Source: Prunella strophiata (Eukaryota > Chordata > Aves > Passeriformes > Prunellidae). From it: a stretch of DNA of 64,000 nt. Below, in pieces: positions 50,001 through 61,025 of the stretch; positions within the stretch are counted from its first letter, which is position 1, and every line of letters begins with the position of its first letter. The stretch covers positions 87,411,309-87,475,308 of the forward strand of contig JAZBQD010000015.1 of assembly GCA_036583965.1 (NCBI GenBank), given 5' to 3'. The notes beneath the pieces are model-generated. The model worked only from the letters and a program-made list of their open reading frames with translations. It made no database searches and was not told the origin of the DNA. A program made the translations under genes and the position numbers.

Positions 50001-53000
50001 TACCATTGCTTGACTTTATTTACTCTAGAGGCTTGGACTCCTCCCCTGGACCTTCCCCCTCCCTTTTTGCTGTCTAGGAGCATTTGTGACAAGAGTAAGT
50101 CATATTTAGATTTTTCCCCCCAGGGGCTTGCTAGACACACAGGTACACACAGGCACACTGACTTCTCCCCCCGCTGTGCTTTTTTTAGCAGGCTGTGGGG
50201 GAGCAGAACCTTGTGAGGAATTATAGATGCAGCCTGATACCTGACTGTGGGTTTAGTTTTGTGAGGTTTTTAAAAATATTTTTCTGCATGTCTACGTAAG
50301 ACAGCTCTTGGTTTGATTTAAGGAAAGCAGAGGGTGGAGAGCTGTTTCTTTATTTATGCACAGAAAGAAAAAGGTATTTTGGGGTGGTGTGGTGTGTGAA
50401 AATCCATGGTATATTGTACTTTATTCTCTCAGTGTCAAGCAGGGAAGTAAGTAGCAAGGAGGCTGCTGCAATGATGAGAGTCTTCAAGTCACCAGTGCTG
50501 TTGCGTTTTGGTATATGTTAAGGTGTGCAGCTAATGTCATGGAAAAATTCCAATTAACTTGAACAAGCACTGGTTCAAGTGGGGTCAGGCCCATATTTTG
50601 TAGTGACTCTTACTAGTAGAATCTATTCCCACAGTTCCAAACACATGGGGCAAAGCAATTATCAGTGTCAGACTGCAGTCTGTATGCTCACATCAATGTT
50701 AAATATGATCCTTCCTAAATGGAATTATTAAGTTGGCCACGCAGGACTTAATTCAGATTCCTACTTGGTTTCAATCTCGTAATTGCAGTGAGGTTTTTGG
50801 AACTTCTTTTTGTTAACTTCAAGATGGCAACTAAACTCTCAGTTTAGATCATGCAGGGGTGCTACCAAGCCCTGATTCATGCCTCTGCTCTATCCTTTGT
50901 CTATTGTCAAGGCAAAAAAGATTTCCATTCCTCTGAAAGTCATGCAGGATGTGCAAATTGCTCCAAACCGATCATAAAACTTCAGGGCAAGCCACATCAA
51001 AATTAGTTACAAAAACTGAGAGTGGATTTTCTAAGATGGGAGGTAATGACCTTGTTAGGACTGTAGTGACTAATGGCTCTGGTACTAGGACTTGCAGTAA
51101 GCTCTGCCACAGCAAGAGCTTCAGCTATAATTTCAGCATAAAGATTGTCTTCCTCTCAGCATCATCTGATGCTAATGGTTGCTTGCTCAGCTGTTTTAGA
51201 ACTCCAGACCCCACACTGGTTCATTGCTGATGTTTACCCTTAGCTTCATCAGGCCTTTGGACATTAATTGCACATAGATGTTTGGGCATTCAAATGGCAG
51301 CTCAGCAACTTTCCATCTGTCCTGCTAGGTAGGATGACATCTTCCTTTTTATCCTTAGAAGGCCTTTGCCATCAGTAGTTCACTTTTGCAGCAAACAGGT
51401 GTTCCTAAGCTTATGTGTTTTTTATGTGTGACCTTTTCTGTTCACTTTCATCACACCATATGGCATTACATTGAAATAAAGCAGGGCTTCTCCTAAATAA
51501 GGAGAAGACTCCATCATGGCAAAGCATATGCACAGGATGTGGAGAGCCCTGCAGGTAGAGCAAGAATGAGACATTGTGATGCTTCAGCAGTATTGCTGAA
51601 TGTAGGAAAGCCAGGAAGGGGCATTTTCTTTCCTTTCTTCTTCCTTCAGTTTGCACTTGTTTGTGAAGCACTCATCACCTGGCTCTCTTGGGCTGAAGAC
51701 TGCCAGGAGTAGCTGGGATTGTTGCTTAAGAATGTGTTTACAGCTGCAAAACTAAAAAGGTCATATTCTATTTTGGCCGGCTGGAGTCTCAGGCTGATTC
51801 TCCCTCCTCCTTGCCCTCCCATTTTTGCTGATGTGCCACGTAGTAAGCAGAAATACTGTCAGCCTAGCACCCTGGAGCCCCTGCCATGGACCAGAGTCTT
51901 CCAGCTGCAGTAACTGCCTGGCAAACAGAAAATATTTGGGTAGCCAGGTTTGAGTTGTGCACTGCAACTAGAAAGATTCTCCACCTGGCAACAAACTCCT
52001 CTGACAAATGTCAGCTGTCCTGAGGTGGTTTTGAGGGCATTTTTTGGATAGTAAATTGAAGATGTTACCAAAGGAAGTGCTGTCCTAGGGGCTGATTCCT
52101 GTGTTGTAGTCAGTGATCAAATTGTACTTACTTTCCTCTTTACTCCAAGCTGATCAGTTTGTATCACTATGTGTAGCACAACATTGATGTATGCATTAAT
52201 CACCAGAGCAGCTGGTAATTAATTTATTTATCTTTTATCTCTTTTTTTATTCTCACTGGGATGTTTAGTACCATGAGCAGGGGAAATAGGAAGGAAAGCA
52301 AAATATTTATAAAAAACTGCCAAGTACCGGGGCATCCCTGTGAAAACATCACTGCCTAAATAGATTGTAAAAGATGAATCATGGTGTTTTGGTTAGGAAG
52401 ACTAAACTGCTGAGAAGTGGTGCTGCCTTGTTAGACTTGCATTTGTGTAGCATTTTCACATGAACAGTGTCATAGCTTGTTCAGGGGAACACTGCAGCTC
52501 TCCAAGACAGCATTTGTATTGAAGAAACAAGGATCAGAGGCTTCCACACAGTTTCTCTTGTCCACCCGTTTGTGCTGGAAGAGAGAGCCTGTCCAGCCCA
52601 CACAGGAACCTCCGTGTTGTTAGAGCTGAGGGCTGTAAGGCACACTTCAGGGGTGTCCTGACTGGCATTTTGCACAGTGTCACAGCTTTGAGAAGGAAGT
52701 ACGAGGGAATCTTCTTTTCTGTGGAGTGGAGAATGCAGCTGAAAACTTGCCTGCTCTTTGAGGACACAGTGTCCCAAAAAAGACTCTTAGCCAAGTGATC
52801 TCTGACGTGGGAAGACATGGTGAAAGGGGGGAAAAATTGTATGATAGTGTCAAGCCTCAGAGATTTTGATGCAGGTAAGAACCAATATCTCGGTAGATCT
52901 ATTTAAAGAGGATGCTGCTTCCATTTCTTCTTTATGGACAATGGAACTGCCACTCTCCTTAATGGCAAAGGCTGCAGGGGTGAAAGAACTGAAGGTACAA

Positions 53001-54110
53001 ATGGTTTCCCAAGCTTATAGAAGAAGCAAATGTGGCCTGGGAATGGGATGCAAGTTTGTTGATTCACTGTCAAATAACGAATTATCTGACATCCTGTTCA
53101 TTGATTTTTTTGTTGTCCACTGTGCAATCAAATTATGCCAAGGTTTGTAGCTGTGTACTGAGGCAGTGAAAGAGTTATTAAACCTTTGTTTTCACTTGTC
53201 TTTAAAAAGGCAAAGCAAGTCCTTTTCTGCAGGGCTACTGTATTACATTCATTTTACATTATTTGTCCTGGAACTGATTAGCAGTGGCAGCTTTCACCGT
53301 AATTAAAGAGATCATAATTAAACTTATTTTTGTTTTATGAGCTGTGGCAAATTCAGATTCTCTGTTAGGCAGCTCTTAGGAATGAAGGCAATTTGCATGT
53401 TATAGCAAAGAGCATGTTACAGGAGACATACTAGCAGATATCTTCAGGGCTTGTTTGCATTCAAAATACATAGCACCTGGAAGCAAAAATGTACTGGGCC
53501 TTCTCCATGATAATTTGGGGCTCTTATTCACCAGTTATTTAATTCCCAGTTGTCCACAAACATGTCAAGCAGCTGGACTTCTGCAGTCTCTTGGGATCTC
53601 CTTGTAAAACTCAGTCTGCTCTGGTAGTATTTGCTGGTTCTTTCACAGAATGAACTACATGTGAGGCTGGACTAGAATGCAGGTGGTAATCTTCTAGTCT
53701 CTACCTAAGAAGGAAGTTGCTTCTGTCCCTCTCGAAAATTATTGCTTGGGTTGGGGAAATAATACCAGAGTCAGTAAAAATGCAGTGTTTGGATATGAAG
53801 TCTATTTTCTGATCCAAGTTGAATTTTATGGCTTTAGAATCAAATGAGTTGCAAGAGGAGGGATAAATACTGTTGAAACAAAACCGAGTTAAAAAAAAAA
53901 AAAAGCCTGGAGTGAGTGAATTGTTTGGGCTAAGTCTGATGCAGTTTTTTGTTTTTCCTGTTCCCCCTCTCATTTGCTATAAAGAGTAAATCTCTGTATT
54001 TGAAAAGTCTGTTGGTATTCTCTCTGTGATATACAAATACCTTCAGAGAACCTTAGATTATGATTTCATAACATTTGTCTGAAAAATAGAAACATAATTG
54101 CTGTTCTTTA
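47003..54110. other. Noncoding DNA, no gene seen
   Basis: No exon, RNA gene or confident transposon. An A-rich run (53,891-53,904, A14) and a short A tract at 49,557-49,568 are the only simple repeats. Possible traces of CR1 tails near 49,345 and 53,660 are too short to call. Confidence 0.5.
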
Positions 54111-54196
54111 GGCAAGGAGCTGAGATATCAAGAGGTTGTAAATAATTTGTCTGAGGTCACAGAGGGAGGTTGCAAAAGACTGATGACTTGACCCAG
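54111..54196 (-). mobile_element. MIR-like SINE fragment
   Basis: The + strand reads 'aggcaaggagctgagatatc', 'aagaggttgtaaataatttg', 'tctgaggtcacagagggagg' and 'ttgacccag'. This follows the antisense MIR core (aaactgaggctcagagaggttaagtaacttgcccaaggtcaca...gaacccag) in order. It is diverged, and the ends are estimates. Confidence 0.6.
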
Positions 54197-55758
54197 TTTT
54201 TCATGTTCTAAGTCTTACCCCATTCCTGAACTACAAGACCATTTGCCTTACAAGACCAACTCTGCTGAATGTATGCCTCTAGTTTTTTTTCTTAAGGCAG
54301 GTGAGGCACAGCACCCCAAAACTGCCCTGAGACAACAGATATGATATTCCAGTTTTGAGTTCACCCTGCATTTCATTAACACTCATATTTCCCAGATTCA
54401 GGGAAGCTGACATTTGAATGTGCTTTCCTCTCCTGACCCATTTCCATAATGCAGCAGTACTGAGTACCAGTGACAGTGTGAACTCTAAGCAAGTTCAGAA
54501 GGTGAATTATGATCATGTCTTCCACTCACCTAATTATTTTCTGAATCACAACCAAACTGAAGGTGTTCTCAAAGGCAATGAATAAGTTAGAGGGAATTCC
54601 ACTGTGAGTGTCTGAACTGCTGTCTGACTGCTGGGGGAATCAAACCCTTCTCAGCCTTTACTTTCCAAATGCATAACATAGCAAACAGCATCTCAGCATC
54701 AGGCCTTCAAAGGGATGGCTTTTCAGTGCATTAACTCAGAACTACACACATTTGAGGAATTCACCTGCTTATTCCTGAATAATTGTGCATTCCCTGGTCT
54801 CCTACCACTTATATGAAACAAGTAGGAATTTTAGATGAGCAACACATGCAAAATCAAGTCCTTTGGGGCAATACATCACCTGAGGTGACCGACTCTATTC
54901 AGCATAAACCCACATACACAGCCCAGTGTGTAGGATGCTTGTGTGGCTTGGTGACCAGCATAATTCTGCTGAATGCCTGCTTCAGTCTGTATTTCTGTGA
55001 GATCTGATGGCACCTAGGCTGATTTGTGAACTCTGCTGAGAAAAGTAAAGCCTTGCATTTGGTTTCAACTCCCAGGAGTACCAGATGAGAAGTCAGACCT
55101 GCATCAGAGTGATGCAGAGCAAGTAGGTCAGCAGTTTCATTGTATGCATCTTCTGTGTGCCTCTGTGTGTGTGTTTGTGTGTGTCCGTGAACTTGAGGAA
55201 ATGGAAAACCATGGCACTGAATTCTTAAGTTTCTGCTCTGTCTTCTTTAGGCAAAAGTCTCACTGACTGTTTCATGTGTAGTTTAAGAGAATCAAGCTTG
55301 TTTTCTCCTTATGTTGCAGTAAAACATGGGGCAACAACATGTGGAAATGGTAAAGAATTGCAGAATGAGTGGATTTCTTCTAACAGTGAGTGAGAGCTTT
55401 GGCTAAAAATAAGGAGAATGGTGTTATTCTTTGCCATATTTCATCTGCCCCAATTGCACTCTCTCTGCTTAGTGCCTGCCAAACTGATAGCTTGCTGAAC
55501 ATTTAAAGAACCAGCACTCACATTCCTGTAATAGCAGCCAGAATAGCTGAGGTTATCATCTTTTCTTCAGGCTTTCCTTCCCAGAACCTGCAAGAATCAA
55601 GCATCTTCAGCCCCACTCCTCTCATTCTCTATGTCACAGGCACTGTCCTGAGCTGCTGCTTTGGCAGGTCGGGCAGCTTGGGTTGTTTACCATGCCGTGA
55701 AAACACACAGCATTTTGGGGGCAGCTGGACAGTAAGGGATTGACAGCGTGTCTGGCCG
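54197..55758. other. Noncoding DNA upstream of the CpG-island gene
   Basis: Contains an interrupted (TG)n microsatellite at 55,163-55,184. GC content rises after about 55,550 towards the promoter. No exon was recognised. Confidence 0.55.
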
Positions 55759-55772
55759 GGGATTATAATCCC
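55759..55772. promoter_or_regulatory. Perfect palindrome of two GGATTA homeodomain half-sites
   Basis: GGGATTATAATCCC is a perfect 14-bp palindrome made of inverted GGATTA/TAATCC cores. These cores are the preferred sites of K50-class homeodomains (OTX, CRX, PITX, GSC). A further GATTAG core follows at about 55,815-55,820. It lies roughly 0.9 kb above the coding start and just outside the CpG island, a plausible place for a proximal regulatory element. Binding is inference. Confidence 0.45.
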
Positions 55773-56036
55773 TTTCAGGCAGGGGGAGTTTTGGAAATGC
55801 GGGCAGCCTGGAATGATTAGGCTGTTCTCTGGAGCAGCTGCAGCTATGGGCAGGAGGCAAGGGAGACAAAGAAGTTCACCGCCTAGATAAGCAGTCACAA
55901 ACTGTGGCTCAGCCTTTGCGGCTGGGGAGCAGTGCCTCTGCAGGGGCGCTTGGGCCGAAGTCACCAGGCGGTGCCAGCCATTGTCCGTGGCTGCCCTCTT
56001 AAGCCCTGCACCAGCCGGACCAAGCACCTTATCTGG

Positions 56037-56044
56037 CTTTTATA
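56037..56044 (-). promoter_or_regulatory. TATAAAAG-like element at the upstream edge of the CpG island
   Basis: The + strand CTTTTATA is TATAAAAG on the minus strand, a canonical TATA box pointing away from the downstream gene. Because the core CTTTTATAAG is nearly symmetric, a weaker TATAAG also reads on the + strand at 56,041-56,046. A minus-strand frame of 132 codons begins just below it (56,027-55,629) but shows no domain. It may serve a divergent transcript, serve the + strand gene, or be chance. Confidence 0.35.
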
Positions 56045-56149
56045 AGAAGCAAAAGGGGGAAAAATCAAGAATGAAAAGCGGGTGGGGTTTGGTTTTGCTG
56101 GGGCAGCTGAAGCGGAGTGCCCCTGTGCCCCCTTGAGCTGCAGCCGCCG

Positions 56150-56749
56150 ATGGAGAGCCGGAGAGGAGGGTTTGCAGCCCGCTGCCGGACACTTCTTTGT
56201 GTGTACATCATTAATTCCGTGGGACGGCCCTGTTGCCGTGCTCTGCAGGCCGGAGGACGGCGGCGCTGGCAGAGCCGGGCAGTGCCCGCCGTCCCGCAGG
56301 GCCGCGGCCCGGGGCGCTCGGGGGAGGGCGTGGGAGAAGGGGATGCAGCGGGAGCGGGAAGCGAAGGGAGGCTCTGCCCTGCTGGGTGTTCGCAGGCGGC
56401 AGGGCAGCCAAAGGTGTGCCAGGCTCCGCTGTGCCGCCAAATGTGTCCGGCTCCCGCGGCTAAGGGAGAGGCTCGGAGCGGGGACGCGCTGAGCATCCTC
56501 CAGCCCTGCCCGGGGGATTGGTTAAGGAGCGGGGTCGCGGAGGGCAGGCAGCAAGGCTCAGGCAGCGCTTCTGCCTGCTCTGCCTCCCGCCTCCCCCTCT
56601 CCCCCAGCCCTCCCCTTCATCCCTGTTGTGTGTGGCAGCTAAACACCGAGGCGAGCGGGAGCGGATGGCGGATTGCACGCACGCCAGGCAGCCTGGGATG
56701 CTGGCTTTTCCTTCTGCTGGCTGCAGGCAGGGCTCGGTTTCAGGCATGA
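56150..56749 (+). other. Upstream open reading frame ending in an ATGA overlap
   Basis: An ATG at 56,150 opens a 199-codon frame, one frame off the main CDS. Its TGA stop (56,747-56,749) overlaps the in-frame main ATG at 56,746 as ATGA. If transcription begins upstream of 56,150, this uORF would restrain or channel translation of the main frame. Its GC-rich content and A/R/G/S-rich product suggest no functional peptide. If the start site is nearer 56,550-56,640, the uORF is irrelevant. Confidence 0.3.
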
Positions 56750-56914
56750 GTGGAGAGAAACCTAAAAAGAAAGCTTTCTATCTAGTGAGGATGAAGCCAC
56801 TGAAGGAGCCCACCAGCACCACTAACAACGTCTCGTTTGTGATACAGTATCACATAGGCAAGGAGATCAAACACATTTGCAGCAACTGCAGTCGCGGGGA
56901 GGAAGCCCGTGACG
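56665..56914 (+). CDS. First coding exon of an unrecognised protein-coding gene (5' partial gene)
   Basis: This is the only convincing coding exon in the window. The frame is open from an in-frame TAA at 56,461 and ends at a strong donor (GACG|GTGAGT) at 56,914/56,915. The intron interrupts a codon after its first base. Three in-frame ATGs are possible: 56,665 (C at -3, G at +4), 56,698, and 56,746 (G at -3). The last gives a protein starting MSGEKPKKKAFYLVRM and may be the true start, because composition changes from GC-biased to ordinary coding there. The visible part is 56 residues from 56,746 or 83 from 56,665. It begins basic (KPKKK), continues through KPLKEPT and FVIQYHIGKEIKHIC, and ends near CSNCSRGEEARD. 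There is no signal peptide or membrane span from 56,746. A single CxxC pair is too little to call a zinc site. I do not recognise the family. Later exons lie beyond the window or are too short to see. Confidence 0.7.
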
Positions 56915-59579
56915 GTGAGTGCTGAGATGCTGTGGGTGTAGGAGCGAGGCAGGGGAGCGCGTGTGCTTGCTTGGGGGTGCGCGGACATGTGTGCGCTCCC
57001 GTCGGAGCCTGGGATGCTCGGCTTGCTCCTCCACAGATCCCAGGGAAAGAGGAGAGGAGGCGCGGGAGGAATACGCTGGGCATTGATTCAGCCTGTCGAT
57101 CAGGGAGATGCCAAAAGGGACGGGTCCCTTCATTTGCCACAGAAGCTTTGTGCTAACAGTTAAGGCACCAACTCTTCTCCTTTTTTCCCGTTCCCTTTTC
57201 TCCCCAGTTGCTATAGAAATTGCTGTTTGTATTGATTGTGTTTTGTTCCCATTCCTATGAATTTTAGATCAAGGGTTTTTGCCTTGATACATCAACTTTT
57301 TCCTTGTCGTGCTGCAATAGAGTTTGCTTGACTCAACTGAGTATCTGGAAGGTCTGGTTTATCAGGAATACCACTAGTGTGATTTTCATCGTGCTGTCAA
57401 ATGCATGGGGGAAATTGTATTTTTATTGGAATTAATACAGTGCTCTTCAGACAACTGTTCTCATCCCTTCCCCCTCCCCTTTTGGGACTGAGCAAAACCT
57501 CTAGAGGGTATTCAGAGAGTGACGGTGTAATCAATCACAGGTGTTGCTACAGGTAAGTATATGCTTTTTTATGTTTCTAGGAGTGCAAATATTTGAAGGC
57601 AGCAATGACAAATTCTCTGGATTTTGTCAAAGTCAGCTATTAGGAGAAGCTGAGAACTAGGAGCAGCATGCAAGCATTCAGGCAAAAAATAGCCTCACAG
57701 ATGTTACCCCACATTCTTGTTCAATGTTGTATTACTTTGCTTTGCTTTGTGGATTTGCATGTTACTTAGGACTGAAGGCACTCGACTTAGGTCCCTATTA
57801 ACTGATGTGGTACACAGATCTCATTTTCTGAAGGTCAGGGAAAGACTTTTTTGATGATAAATGTGAATTTGAAATTGTTATCATTTTCTGAGCTGAGGTT
57901 CTTAGTAATTGTTGGTACTTCATTTTTCAGCTTTTGACATTAAGGTTAGTATTATTATTAATAATAATATTTTAACTAACCAACTCTGCTTTCATTTGCT
58001 CTATGCAAAAGAGCAAAATAATTTTTGGAATCTCATGGTTCTTTTTCAACCACAGGTCTGCAGTTTAAAAAAGTAACCGTGTGTTTGCTAATGTCTCTTT
58101 AGAATAAGCATCCTGCTAGTGTGATTATAGTTTCTTTGATTAAAAAGCATCTAAAGCTGAACAGAATTGCCTTTGGTGAATAGGGAGAAGATAGCCTGAG
58201 AAGCCTGGAAACCTACAGTGGGTTAAGCACTCTTTCTGCTTATGGCACTACAGCTGAGGGAAGAATCTGATGAATGCTATGTAAATTGTTGAGTGTTTCC
58301 TTTCCTGTTATGTGCTGCTGCTGACAGCAAGTCCCACAGATATTAAAGGAAGAGCTTTGTCCAGCAGTAGTAGTTACTTTACACTACGAGTGTAGTTTAT
58401 TTATCCTTAAAAACAAATGAAACCATTTATAAAAATATGCTTTCCTAGTTTAATTGAATTGACCTAAAACTCAATTGCATCAGCATCTTTTGCTGAGGTT
58501 TTTTTTGGAACCCTGTACTTGAAATCTTAGCACAGTAAGAAAAGAATATGCTTTCCTCCCTTTTGAGGCACACGTGTACACATGGATGTATATGAATGTA
58601 TAACTCCAGTTACTTGTACCTCTTAGCAGACTAATAGGTTTGTATTTTAGGGGTTTTCTTCCTTCTCTATGTTTGGTTATTTAGCTTCAAATCATTACAT
58701 ACTCTGAGGGCAGGCTATGCCTCTTGGCAGGAGATAATCTAGTAACCCTAGAGAGGCAAAGAATAGAGCAGAGAGGCTCCCAGCCAGCAGGCTCCCAGAG
58801 CCTGTCATTGATCTGGTTTTGCCCCTGCTTTCTGTGGGGTAGAATTTTGTTCTGTGTCATGCAAGTGACTTTTAAGATCATAATTTAAAAAGTAACTAAT
58901 ACCAGTGCAGCCTTAATCTTTTCTTTCCCACAGCATGCACAGCTATGAGTTTCTTTCAGAAAGTAAAGAAACTGTATTCCTATCTATGCTGCCTGGGGAC
59001 ACTCACTGATTTGACTCTGGCACATTTTTCAGCATTAAAAAATACCAGGGTTTTTTTTTCTGGTGAATACTGATTCTAGACCTTTTGGTGTTTGGAGGGA
59101 AAGGATGATATAATGAACTGAAATTAGACAATGATCATATCAGACAGATCAGGTAAAAATCTGTGACCAGCTCAGATACAGAGAAACCTGTCAGGATCTC
59201 AAGATGTCCGTGCATCCTCACTGTTGCACATCCTAAAGAGCACTTAGAAATGGGACCACTTACTACGTTTTTTAAGGGAAATGCACAGCACTTTGCAATG
59301 TGAGCAGCCCCAGCCTCCCATTCAAATTATGTATAGTTTGTATATGGTCTTGCAGACCTGTAGCTGCTCTAGTGTACCAAATGTCCTATGTGGATCCTGT
59401 GACCTGAGCAACTATTGTATTTGTTGGAACCATGTACAAAGACTAGGATTCAGTCCCTATGGCATAGGCAGATCAGTTGGATACATTGATTTAATGCTGA
59501 AATATCCTCCAAATCCAGTTGAGTCCTGGATTCTTGTCATCGTCTTACTTTACATTTTCATTGTTCTACTACTCTAGGA
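56915..59579 (+). other. Putative first intron, 5' part
   Basis: Starts with the consensus donor GTGAGT. The CpG island fades by about 57,120. A second, perfect donor CAG|GTAAGT occurs at 57,550-57,558, about 640 bp in, and may mark a cryptic or alternative exon. The rest is AT-rich without recognised elements. Confidence 0.5.
57950..57969. repeat. 20-bp perfect AT palindrome
   Basis: TATTATTATTAATAATAATA is self-complementary. It is built from ATT/AAT units meeting head to head, so it is probably a simple-repeat inversion that can extrude a small hairpin. No function is implied. Confidence 0.85.
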
Positions 59580-60420
59580 GAAGGAGAATTTATGCTGAAA
59601 CTGAGGGAAATCCTTCAGAGATCACCAGTTAATCTAGCAAAAGTCATGACTTGGAGAATACTAAAAGAGATAGCCATGAAACTGAAGTAAAAGATGGAAG
59701 TAGGTATTGAGTCGTATGATATCTTGGAAGGGAGGTCATGTAATTTGGAGAGAAGTTGGTGAAGGAATTTGGCAATGCAGATGGGCACACTGAAGTAGGG
59801 GTAAAAGGAGTTGGTGTGGATGCAGCATTTTGGTGAGATAAAAAATAAGAAGTGAAGAGCTTGAAGAGAAGCAGGAGGCTACTGTAATAAGATGGACATG
59901 GGAGATGCTCTAACCATTGGACTGAAAAGATTTAATATTTAATGCTAATTTAGTTGCAAAATAGAAAAAAAATGAGAGAGGTCTATAAAAGCACCAATAC
60001 TGAAAGGTTGGGTGATAGAATAACAGAAATAGTGTTGAAAATGGAGTGGTGAAGCTGTACGTGAGTGAAGAAGGAGATATTCAGGACAGGATGCCAGAGA
60101 GGCAATCAGGCATGGTGGACTGAACTGAGAGGGAGAGGTCAAGTGAAGAGAGATATGAGTCACTTCCAGGAATACAGGAGCAATCAGGGCTGAGCTCTGA
60201 ATGCTAAGGGCTGTGAGGGAGGTGTTGGGAGAAGCAGAATGGCGAAGAGTTGCAAAAGTCCCAAGAAAAAGCATGCAAGAATTGAGGAGCCAACACAGGT
60301 TGCTCCAGAATCATGAAGAGGAATGAAAATGTTTTCTGAATGTAAATTTGGAGAAGTGACTGATAATCCAGTAGAGCAGAAGGAGCTAGAACTACAAGAG
60401 ATCAAGGTGCACTGCAATGC
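59580..60420 (+). repeat. Purine-rich, strand-asymmetric block, possibly an ancient repeat
   Basis: For about 840 bp the + strand is dominated by G and A, with few pyrimidine runs. Phrases such as 'gagaagcaggaggctactgt' followed by 'aata' and 'gagatg' recall old, widely shared amniote interspersed repeats, but I cannot name one. Minus-strand frames of 77-109 codons in it are S/L/F-rich by-products of the composition. It may also be a transcribed noncoding segment. Confidence 0.35.
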
Positions 60421-60927
60421 CAGACATCTCCTGGTATGTACAGAGCACTTCTCAGTGTGCTGACTTTAGTCTCTGTGAGGGCTGTGATAGTGCTGGGTCA
60501 TAGCAGATGACATGACTGATGAACAGGAGGAGTCAGAGAAACAAGGAAGAGGCTTGACTGGTTTTTATTTATTTTATACTGAAAGCTGACTGAAAATCTC
60601 AGTGTCCTACTGAATTCTGAGCCTGGCTCTGGAACATACTTTAGACACATCACTTCTTCAGTATGGCTAAAAAGAACTGTAGAGACTTCAAAGACACCCA
60701 GAGATGACTTAACAGAAAGAGTAAGTGGAACAATTGAAGTGGGATACTTTCCATTTTTATGCAGAGGATCTGACAAGAAAACTTAAGTGGAAAGAAGTTA
60801 AGAGTGTACTGGAAGAGAAGGAATTCACAGAGCAAAGTGGTTTTTTATCACTGACAAATTAGGGTTCTCAGCTCAAGGGTTCTCTGCAGAGTGTCTCTGG
60901 ACAGCTTCAGGCATGTCCATCAGGTAT

Positions 60928-61025
60928 CACTCTGTACCCAAGCTCCTTGTCTGTAAAATGGAGATAGTGGGATTTCCCTTCCACTTGCCTGCTGGTCTGT
61001 AAATAGATTATGAGTCCTTTAGTGA
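60928..61025 (+). mobile_element. MIR-like SINE fragment
   Basis: 'ctccttgtctgtaaaatgga' followed by 'gatagtgggatttccc', then 'tgtaaatagattatgagtcc', matches the MIR 3' half (cctcatctgtaaaatggggataataatagtacct...). The match is short and diverged, and the ends are uncertain. Confidence 0.5.

Larger units (their letters stand above)
56080..57120 (+). promoter_or_regulatory. CpG island promoter
   Basis: GC content and CpG density jump here relative to the whole window, with strings such as 'cagggccgcggcccggggcg' near 56,297. An inverted CCAAT box (ATTGG, 56,517-56,521) and pyrimidine-rich CCGCCTCCCC sequence (about 56,588) precede the coding frame. The absence of a strong TATA box near the exon fits dispersed CpG-island initiation. 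The exact start site cannot be fixed from sequence. Long open frames on both strands inside it are a by-product of GC-rich composition. Confidence 0.85.

Noticed and set aside
53640..53700. Possible CR1 fragment ('gaggctggactagaatgcag')
   Set aside because: Only about 20 bases resemble CR1, with no continuation on either side.
55961..56496. Minus-strand open frames of 143 and 159 codons
   Set aside because: GC-rich CpG-island sequence has few stop codons in any frame. The products are A/R/P/S-rich with no domain, and they overlap the real promoter and exon region.
59281..59577. 98-codon frame with a hydrophobic C-terminus, resembling a tail-anchored small protein
   Set aside because: No family is recognised, there is no clear promoter or splice context, and the hydrophobic end is explained by T-rich DNA. 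Kept out without expression evidence.
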